Shown: one piece after another, positions 16,311 to 21,593 of the stretch
Layout: every line of letters starts with the position of its first letter
Position numbering within the stretch: the first letter of the stretch is position 1
NCBI RefSeq assembly: GCF_000185845.1
Contig: NZ_GL629647.1
Coordinates: forward strand, 746,833 to 768,425
Reading direction: 5' to 3'
From: Segatella salivae DSM 15606
GTDB lineage: Bacteria; Bacteroidota; Bacteroidia; Bacteroidales; Bacteroidaceae
DNA: 21,593 bases
Program-made: the position numbers and the translations under genes
The notes under the pieces: generated by a model
Database searches by the model: none
Told to the model about the DNA's origin: nothing
The model's input: only the letters and a program-made list of their open reading frames with translations

Positions 16311-17597
16311 ATGTGGAATAAACCTTGGAACTTAAAAGAAGGAATAGCCATCGTTGCCGGTTTTTTACTGGTTGGATTACTCCTTCAATTCTCTATTGGC
16401 CCATTAGACTGGGTTTTATTTCTTTGGCCAGCAAACGGAATAACGCTTATCGTACTTATCATTGCGCTTATTCTATTCTACTTGTTAAGGAAAAAAGTCT
16501 ACTTTTTCCGTTTCATGATGACCATGCAAGCGGCAATACCAGCTATTGCTGCATCTGCTTTGCTAACCATCATCATGGGACTTTCGCGCCAAGTACCAGC
16601 CGAACAGCCTGCTGCCGACTTCATCGGGCTTAGCAAGATGTTGAACTTTTGGCCATTCATCCTTGTTTATTTTTGGATGACAATGATTGTCGGAGAAACC
16701 GCAGTTCATCAACTCGCACACTTTTCATGGCGCAGACTTCCCGTGATTACAAGTCATTTGGGCTTGTTTATCGTTCTAACCACCGCCACACTCGGTTGTG
16801 CAGACATGCAAAGACTAAAAATGTATTGCGAAAAGGGACAACCTGAATGGCGCGGACTCGATGCACTCAACAATGTGCATGAACTACCGATTGCCATCCA
16901 ACTCAATCAATTCACCATTGATGAATACCCTCCAAAGCTGATGGTTATTGACCAAACGGGGCGTCCCATCCCCTACAAGAAGCCTGAAGTATTGCTCATC
17001 GACGACAACTTTAAGCAAGGAAATATTGCAGGCTGGCATATCAACGTGAATAAAAAGATAGAAGATGCCATTCCTAAGCAGCTGGCAGGTATGATAAAGA
17101 ATATGCCAATGCAGATGAAAGGCATGTTACGCATGGACTCACTTGGTATGGCCATCAAGACTGGGGGATACATCCAAAGCAGCATGGCAGGTTCAGCTTG
17201 TGCCTTGTCTATAACTGCCACAAAAGGGAAAGACCGCAAAGAAGGCTGGGTTACCTGCGGAAGTTATCAATTTCCATTAGAAACATTGAAGCTCAGTGAT
17301 GGCAAATCACTCGTCATGGCAAGTCGCGAACCTAAACGTTTTGCTTCAAAAGTAAACATCTATACACAAGACGGAAAAAACATCATGACTGAAATTGAAG
17401 TTAATAAGCCCTTCAAGATTAATGGCTGGAAGATTTATCAACTCAGCTACAATGAGCAAATGGGAAAATGGAGCAATGTCAGTGTGTTTGAGTTAGTGCG
17501 CGACCCATGGCTCAACGTTGTTTATGTAGGAATCTATTTGTTAATCATCGGTGCGATAGGAATGTTCCTCACCGCAAGTAAGAAAAAAGAAAACTAA
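16311..17597 (+). CDS. ccsB: System II cytochrome c maturation protein, ResB/CcsB family
   Basis: Membrane partner of CcsA in the heme-delivery and ligation complex. The 428-residue protein has about five N-terminal membrane segments (near 12-30, 41-59, 70-91, 113-131, 146-164), a large periplasmic domain (about 165-395) and a final C-terminal helix (about 399-421). The segment HLGLFIVLTTATLGC and the late NKPFKINGWKIYQLSYNEQM match the general ResB pattern, in which the domain before the last helix contains a G-W-x-I-Y-Q stretch. It lies 73 bases after nrfA and 3 bases before ccsA. In many Bacteroidetes the two are fused; here they are separate. Confidence 0.87.
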   Translation: MWNKPWNLKEGIAIVAGFLLVGLLLQFSIGPLDWVLFLWPANGITLIVLIIALILFYLLRKKVYFFRFMMTMQAAIPAIAASALLTIIMGLSRQVPAEQPAADFIGLSKMLNFWPFILVYFWMTMIVGETAVHQLAHFSWRRLPVITSHLGLFIVLTTATLGCADMQRLKMYCEKGQPEWRGLDALNNVHELPIAIQLNQFTIDEYPPKLMVIDQTGRPIPYKKPEVLLIDDNFKQGNIAGWHINVNKKIEDAIPKQLAGMIKNMPMQMKGMLRMDSLGMAIKTGGYIQSSMAGSACALSITATKGKDRKEGWVTCGSYQFPLETLKLSDGKSLVMASREPKRFASKVNIYTQDGKNIMTEIEVNKPFKINGWKIYQLSYNEQMGKWSNVSVFELVRDPWLNVVYVGIYLLIIGAIGMFLTASKKKEN

Positions 17598-17600
17598 ATC

Positions 17601-18389
17601 ATGACTTGGAATTACTTCATCATATTTGCAATTATTTCTGTCGTTTGCTGGATTATCGGTGCGATTGCTTCATGGAAAGAAAAGAAAACACTGACCTTTG
17701 TCTTTACGAGCTTAGGTCTTGCAGTCTTCTTCTCCTATATATTATTAATGTGGATAACGCTTGAGCGTCCACCCCTTCGCACGATGGGCGAAACCCGACT
17801 CTGGTATAGTTTTTTCCTTCCATTGGCTGGTATCATCGTCTACAGTCGCTGGCACTACAGATGGATATTATCATTCAGCACCTTATTAGCCACAGTCTTT
17901 GTGTGTATCAATCTCTTCAAACCCGAGATTCACTCTAAGACACTCATGCCAGCACTGCAAAGTCCGTGGTTTGCCCCCCATGTCATCGTCTATATGATGG
18001 CCTATGCCATGCTCGGTGCAGCCATGGTAATGGCAGTATATCTGCTATTCATCAAGAAAACGGCAGCAACACCCCAAGAACTCGACATCACCGACAATCT
18101 TGTTTATGTAGGCATGTCATTTGTCACACTGGGCATGCTCATGGGTGCGCTTTGGGCCAAGGAAGCATGGGGACACTATTGGAGTTGGGACCCAAAAGAA
18201 ACATGGGCTGCCATCACATGGCTGTCTTATTTGGTCTACATTCACTATCGTCAGTATAAACCCATGCGCCCCAAACCCGCTCTCGTCATGCTTATTGTCT
18301 GTTTCTGTCTACTACAAATGTGTTGGTGGGGCATCAACTATCTGCCGTCGGCCCAAGGAGTCAGCGTACATACATACAGCTTAGACTAA
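17601..18389 (+). CDS. ccsA: System II cytochrome c heme lyase component CcsA
   Basis: A heme-handling protein with the WWD domain that presents heme to apocytochrome c outside the membrane. The 262-residue protein has about eight membrane helices. The signature WGHYWSWDPKETWAAITWL (190-208) is complete. The flanking histidines that ligate heme in this family are His127 (FAPHVIVYMMAY) and His257 (GVSVHTYS). It is directly coupled to ccsB with a 3-base gap. With nrfH and nrfA it forms a self-sufficient unit: nine heme sites plus the lyase needed to fill them. A terminator hairpin follows at 18465. Confidence 0.94.
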   Translation: MTWNYFIIFAIISVVCWIIGAIASWKEKKTLTFVFTSLGLAVFFSYILLMWITLERPPLRTMGETRLWYSFFLPLAGIIVYSRWHYRWILSFSTLLATVFVCINLFKPEIHSKTLMPALQSPWFAPHVIVYMMAYAMLGAAMVMAVYLLFIKKTAATPQELDITDNLVYVGMSFVTLGMLMGALWAKEAWGHYWSWDPKETWAAITWLSYLVYIHYRQYKPMRPKPALVMLIVCFCLLQMCWWGINYLPSAQGVSVHTYSLD

Positions 18390-18464
18390 CCTCTACTTCC
18401 CTATCAATTGACTTCGATTAAGACTTCAAAACCTATTTGATACAAATTGGTTTTATTTCAGAAA

Positions 18465-18497
18465 AAGAAATGCCGTGTGATTAACATGGCATTTCTT
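18465..18497 (+). terminator. Terminator of the nrf-ccs operon
   Basis: A 14-pair stem, AAGAAATGCC (18465-18474) extended by GTGT, pairing with ACAT plus GGCATTTCTT (18488-18497), including one G-T pair, with a 5-base loop GATTA. It lies about 75 bases after the ccsA stop and just before the repeat array. Confidence 0.75.
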
Positions 18498-18549
18498 CGT
18501 TTAAAAGCAAAAAAGATAGAAAAAGACTTTCAGAAACCCCTCTTTTGTG

Positions 18550-18631
18550 TTTCTGAGTCGCTCAGAAGTATGAAAAAACTCCATTTGGTCTTTCTGAGTC
18601 GCTCAGAAGCATGATTTTTTTCTATTTTAAT
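18550..18631. repeat. Array block A (2 units)
   Basis: Units start at 18550 and 18591. The dyad is TTCTGAG-TCG-CTCAGAA, a perfect 7-bp inverted repeat. The linker of the first unit (GCATGAAAAAACTCC-like, then ATTTGG) resembles that of block D at the far end of the array more than that of the adjacent block B. Confidence 0.9.
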
Positions 18632-19000
18632 CTTTCCGCGTCGCGCTTAAGCACCTAAAATCTCTTTTTCGCCTTTCCGCGCCACGCTCAAGCACTAAAA
18701 ATCTCTTTTTCGTCTTTCCGCGTCGCGCTTAAGCACCAAAAATCTCTTTTTCGCCTTTCCGCGTCACGCTTAAGCACCAAAAATCTCTTTTTCGCCTTTC
18801 CGCGTCGCGCTTAAGCACCAAAAATCTCTTTTTCGCCTTTCCGCGTCGCGCTTAAGCACCAAAAATTCTCTTTTCGCCTTTCCGCGCCACGCTTAAGCAC
18901 CTAAAATCTCTTTTTCGCCTTTCCGCGCCACGCTTAAGCACCAAAAATCTCTTTTTCGCCTTTCCGCGCCACGCTTAAGCACATAAAATCTCTTTTTCAT
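18632..19000. repeat. Array block B (9 units)
   Basis: Units start at 18632 and every 41 bases to 18960. The arms are TTCCGCG and CGCTTAA, with spacer TCG, TCA or CCA: the spacer varies while the inner GCG/CGC pairs do not. Each unit except the second also has the perfect palindrome GCTTAAGC, and most have AAAAATCTCTTTTT. The units at 18714 and 18796 are identical. Confidence 0.93.
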
Positions 19001-19205
19001 GCTTATGTCGTTGACTGAAGCGATTATTTTCTCTTTTTCACGCTTATGTCGTTGACAGAGACGATTATTTTCTCTTTTTTGCGCTTATGTCGTTGACAGA
19101 AACACCTATTTTCTCTTTTTCATGCTTATGTCGTTGACAGAAACACCTATTTCCTCTTTTTCATGCTTATGTCGTTGACAGAAACACCTATTTTCTCTTT
19201 TTCCT
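19001..19205. repeat. Array block C (5 units)
   Basis: Units start at 19001, 19042, 19083, 19124 and 19165. The arms are TTATGTC and GACAGAA with spacer GTT; the first copy has GACTGAA. The linker keeps TCTCTTTTT from block B. The arms differ from block A at most inner positions, yet six of seven pairs remain possible in most copies. Confidence 0.92.
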
Positions 19206-19520
19206 CTTTCTGAAATGTTCAGAAGCATGAAAAACCTCTATTTGCTCTTTCTGAAACGTTCAGAAGCATAAAAATTCTCCATTTGCTCCTTCTGAAACGT
19301 TCAGAAGCACGAAAATCCTCCATTTGCTCTTTCTGAAACGTTCAGAAGCATAAAAATCTTCTTTTTGCCCTTTCTGAAATGTTCAGAAGCATGAAAAACC
19401 TCTATTTGCTCTTTCTGAAACGTTCAGAAGCATGAAAAACCTCCATTTGTTCTTTCTGAAACGTTCAGAAGCACAAAAAACCTCCATTTGGCCTTTCTGA
19501 AACGTTCAGAAGCACGAAAA
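19206..19520. repeat. Array block D (8 units)
   Basis: Units start at 19206 and every 41 bases to 19493. The dyad is TTCTGAA-ACG-TTCAGAA (spacer ATG in two copies). The units at 19206 and 19370 are identical, four units apart, suggesting duplication of a block. The last unit decays after 19520, where the lipoprotein operon promoter begins. Confidence 0.93.
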
Positions 19521-19531
19521 CAAGAAAATTA

Positions 19532-19563
19532 TTTGCAAGATTACCATACAATCTTTATTTTTG
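19532..19563 (+). promoter_or_regulatory. Promoter of the paralogous lipoprotein operon
   Basis: TTTG at 19532-19535 and TATTTTTG at 19556-19563 with a 20-base spacer, a full match to the Bacteroidetes promoter form. The predicted start near 19570 leaves a leader of about 30 bases before the ATG at 19601. The -33 element lies at the decayed end of the last 41-bp repeat unit; block D units carry a similar ATTTG. Confidence 0.7.
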
Positions 19564-19600
19564 TATGCAAATGAAGATTTACTTAACTTAGAAATTCCAC

Positions 19601-19771
19601 ATGGAACACAAAAATGATACGAAAAGCCTCATGAGCTTACTCATGATTCTTCAACTCATTATGCTTACGAGCTGTTGTACAAAGGCGCATGAGAAATTTA
19701 AGAACCTATGCCGTAAAACCTATGATGATGATAACACCGAAAATAAAATAAGAAACCATACAGAGAGATGA
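19601..19771 (+). CDS. Tiny lipoprotein, internally deleted paralogue of the next gene
   Basis: A 56-residue frame with a hydrophobic signal segment and lipobox (MLTSC, Cys25 followed by Cys26). After only a few residues it continues into FKNLCRKTYDDDNTENKIRN. This matches the C-terminal tail of the next protein (FEALCHKVYDDYDTEVKIKT) at about half of the positions, and the DNA is also alike (CTATGCC, TATGATGAT, ACACCGA). The gene therefore looks like a full-length paralogue that lost almost all of its middle in frame, keeping export signal and tail. Its stop overlaps the next start as ATGA, so it may now serve mainly to couple translation. It follows a good promoter. It could be called a pseudogene, but the frame is intact. 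Confidence 0.65.
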   Translation: MEHKNDTKSLMSLLMILQLIMLTSCCTKAHEKFKNLCRKTYDDDNTENKIRNHTER

Positions 19772-21018
19772 AAATCAATATTAAATATTTTTTGTTTGCA
19801 TCACTGCTCATTGGACTTTTGAGTTGTGGAAAGCAATCTAAGAAAAGAGAGTCGGTGAATGCCAACGACACGATAGTGCGTGCAAAAAGAGATTTGTTGA
19901 AAGTATATGACAAGCAAATCCGAGCCTATTATCTTAACTTGACAGAAATATCAGACGGCGGCATTCTATCCATGTCGCACAAAGCACAAGTGGAATATAC
20001 CGACATTGCTGTTGAACTGATTGATGAAGCCATACGAAGGAAAGGCTATAAACCCGTGGATAACGAGACTGCCCGAAAAGCCATCATGAAATATTTCGGT
20101 GTGGATGTAACGCAAAGCAATGACATTCAAGTGACGAGAAACTTCAGAACGTATATCTTCAAGAACAGCAATGCAGCAGAACGTGCCAAACAAGAGAAAG
20201 CAATGAACGAGCATAGCTTCGAAAAACAAAGCTATTTCTGGAACAGACTCATCTATGTGCCAAATTATAACTACATTGCAACTTCTCCCACAATAGACAT
20301 GGCAGTAAATATCAAGGGACTACCTGATGAAACCATAGATGAAAGTGACAGAAAGACGATAAGGCATGGAGAACTCTATTTCAACTTCAATGACAGCATA
20401 TTCTTCAACGAAAATAATTTTATCTTTCATGACAGCAAAGCGGCTTTTTCATGGCTGAAGAAGAATGATGCAGAGTTTCTCATTAATCTGTTGCGTGACT
20501 ACGGATATGACAAGAACGAAGAAATCAACAAGTTGGTGATGGCCGACATGCTGAAAGAATATACGCCTGTAGGTGAGCCTTGGATGCTCGACAACACTGT
20601 TGCCTGCAAGAAAAAGACGAAGCATCCGAAAGTGGAAATCAGAGAAGGACTGCTGAAAAGCATTCTGAAACAGCCTGCAACAGAAGGAAACAAGGAGTGG
20701 GAAATTCTCTTCAATGACTATATCGACTATCTGCTGAATGAAGAAGAACAGAAACTCCCCATGTGGATGACTGAATTCACAAAGAAAGAACGCTATAAAG
20801 TTGCAGCCTATTTGTGCTATTATCTCTATAAAATCAGCAAGAAAAATGGCTTTACTGACACCTCACTTCTTGGGCATGCACTCTATTACAATAATGCATT
20901 CTACAAGTATATTGTTGACCAGCATTATTTTAATCTTCCTGGTTTTGAAGCACTATGCCACAAAGTATATGATGATTATGACACCGAGGTAAAAATAAAA
21001 ACACACCAAGACGAATGA
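19768..21018 (+). CDS. Lipoprotein of unknown function, tandem paralogue family (full length)
   Basis: A 416-residue protein with a signal peptide and lipobox LLSC (Cys20), so it should be an exported, lipid-anchored protein. The mature part is mostly helical and polar, with no repeats and no catalytic motif that I recognise. Regions shared with the next gene: RDLLKVYDKQIRAYY (about 41-55), QVEYTDIAVELIDEAIRRKG (74-93), VDNETARKAIMKYFGVDV (97-114), FRTYIFKN (126-133), and SYFWNRLIYVPNYNYI (155-170). The C-terminal half has aromatic stretches such as AAYLCYYLYKISKKNGF. Both ends overlap neighbouring genes by ATGA. I do not recognise the family; surface-exposed or immunity-type functions are only guesses from the tandem arrangement. 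Confidence 0.85.
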   Translation: MKINIKYFLFASLLIGLLSCGKQSKKRESVNANDTIVRAKRDLLKVYDKQIRAYYLNLTEISDGGILSMSHKAQVEYTDIAVELIDEAIRRKGYKPVDNETARKAIMKYFGVDVTQSNDIQVTRNFRTYIFKNSNAAERAKQEKAMNEHSFEKQSYFWNRLIYVPNYNYIATSPTIDMAVNIKGLPDETIDESDRKTIRHGELYFNFNDSIFFNENNFIFHDSKAAFSWLKKNDAEFLINLLRDYGYDKNEEINKLVMADMLKEYTPVGEPWMLDNTVACKKKTKHPKVEIREGLLKSILKQPATEGNKEWEILFNDYIDYLLNEEEQKLPMWMTEFTKKERYKVAAYLCYYLYKISKKNGFTDTSLLGHALYYNNAFYKYIVDQHYFNLPGFEALCHKVYDDYDTEVKIKTHQDE

Positions 21019-21593
21019 AAAAAAGAAGCATTATCAAATACGTTTTACTTGCATTGCTATCCTTAAGTTTTGCAAGTAGTTGCAACAAGCAACATAAAAA
21101 GACAGATGAGGCGAAAGCCAACGATAGCAAAGTTCATACAGAAAAGGATTTGTTGAAAGTATATGATAAGCAAATCCGAGCATTTTATGAAGAACTTTCG
21201 GATGTAGGTATGGATGGTATTGAGATTATGCCCAGCAAACATCAAGTTGAATATACGGATATTGCCATTGAACTTATCCACGAAGCTTTGAGAAAGCATG
21301 GATACAGAGCCGTTGACAACGAGACAGCCCGTAAGGCTATTCAGAAATACTATGGTGTGGATATTTCTCAAAACAACAATGCCTTAGCCGAAGAAGGCTT
21401 TCGAACTTATATCTTTAAGAATGGAAATCCTACCGAAAGAAGAAAGCAAACCAATGCAATGATTTCTGCTTCCTATGAGAAACCAAGCTATTTCTGGAAT
21501 AAAACTATCTATGTGCCGAATTATAACTACATCTTTCCCCACCCTACTATTCATGAGGTTGTAGATATTAAAGGCTACCCGATATCTTTGAAG
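21015..21593 (+). CDS. Third lipoprotein paralogue, 3' end outside window
   Basis: The frame is open from ATG 21015 to the window end (193 residues). It has a signal peptide and lipobox FASSC (Cys23). It is closely related to the preceding protein: DLLKVYDKQIRAFY, QVEYTDIAIELIHEALRKHG, AVDNETARKAIQKYYGVD, FRTYIFKNGN, and SYFWNKTIYVPNYNYI. In places the DNA is nearly identical, for example GATTTGTTGAAAGTATATGA in both genes, which points to recent duplication or gene conversion. Most change lies between the blocks and in the signal peptide. The start overlaps the previous stop as ATGA, so the genes are translated in series. Confidence 0.85.
   Translation, partial: MKKRSIIKYVLLALLSLSFASSCNKQHKKTDEAKANDSKVHTEKDLLKVYDKQIRAFYEELSDVGMDGIEIMPSKHQVEYTDIAIELIHEALRKHGYRAVDNETARKAIQKYYGVDISQNNNALAEEGFRTYIFKNGNPTERRKQTNAMISASYEKPSYFWNKTIYVPNYNYIFPHPTIHEVVDIKGYPISLK

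Larger units (their letters stand above)
18550..19520. repeat. Array of 24 tandem 41-bp units in four sequence families
   Basis: Noncoding array of units in the order A (2), B (9), C (5), D (8). Each unit has an inverted repeat with 7-nt arms around a 3-base spacer. The spacers begin at 18558 and 18599, then exactly every 41 bases from 18641 to 19502; the only slip is one extra base between A2 and B1. Arm pairs kept are 7/7 in A, 5/7 in B, 6/7 in most C copies and 7/7 in D. All families also share a linker motif CTC-Y-W-TTT. As 41 is not a multiple of 3 and stops recur, no frame crosses it. A half-decayed unit seems to precede it (about 18526-18549). There are no spacers of the CRISPR kind. 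Confidence 0.93.

Noticed and set aside
18550..19520. CRISPR array
   Set aside because: The units are contiguous 41-bp repeats with no unique spacers between identical repeats, they change family in blocks, and no cas gene is present in the window.
18550..19520. Repeat protein coding region
   Set aside because: The period is not a multiple of three, and TAA in CTTAAGC and other stops interrupt every frame; no frame of useful length crosses the array on either strand.
19206..19520. LexA or heat-shock type operator array (GAA-ACG-TTC in block D)
   Set aside because: The half-site spacing does not fit the LexA or heat-shock element patterns, and the other blocks lack the half-sites while keeping the dyad.

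Overview
The window looks like a chromosomal segment from a Bacteroidales bacterium, most likely Prevotella or a close relative. The reasons are a complex I operon with fused nuoCD and no nuoE, nuoF or nuoG; several promoters that fit the Bacteroidetes form (TTTG or TTG about 20 nt upstream of TAnnTTTG); few Shine-Dalgarno sequences; and the gene order nrfH-nrfA-ccsB-ccsA. The genus is an inference from general family knowledge; no search was run.

Layout. (1) 1-1088: the GC-rich 3' end of an unrecognised gene, a hairpin terminator, then a very AT-rich small lipoprotein gene. (2) 1118-11392, minus strand: a ten-gene operon nuoA-B-CD-H-I-J-K-L-M-N for a menaquinone-reducing, ion-pumping complex I that lacks the NADH-oxidising module. 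It has a candidate promoter at 11426-11433 and ends at a strong bidirectional terminator shared with the convergent lipoprotein gene. (3) 11434-12037: mostly featureless AT-rich spacer. (4) 12038-13872: a divergent peroxide-defence pair, a rubrerythrin with rubredoxin-type sites at both ends, and OxyR with the redox cysteines at positions 199 and 208. A near-consensus OxyR operator (12776-12812) lies between their promoters. (5) 14029-18389, plus strand: nitrite ammonification (NrfH quinol-oxidising anchor, NrfA pentaheme nitrite reductase) followed by the two System II cytochrome c maturation proteins (ResB/CcsB and CcsA) needed to attach the hemes. (6) 18390-19600: a terminator, then a noncoding array of 24 units with a 41-bp period in four sequence families, then a promoter. 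(7) 19601-21593: three tandem paralogous lipoprotein genes joined by ATGA stop/start overlaps. The first is reduced to a signal peptide plus the family's C-terminal tail; the third runs off the window.

Regions 2 and 5 fit one anaerobic respiratory economy: complex I reduces menaquinone, NrfHA drains menaquinol to nitrite, and OxyR/rubrerythrin protects the anaerobe from peroxide.

The least explained element is the 41-bp array. All four families keep an inverted repeat with 7-nt arms and a 3-nt spacer at the same place in the unit, although the arm sequences differ. Several arm differences are compensatory (A-T to C-G, G-C to A-T, G-C to C-G). The array ends directly at the promoter of the lipoprotein paralogue operon, so it may be a structured or regulatory minisatellite for that operon.
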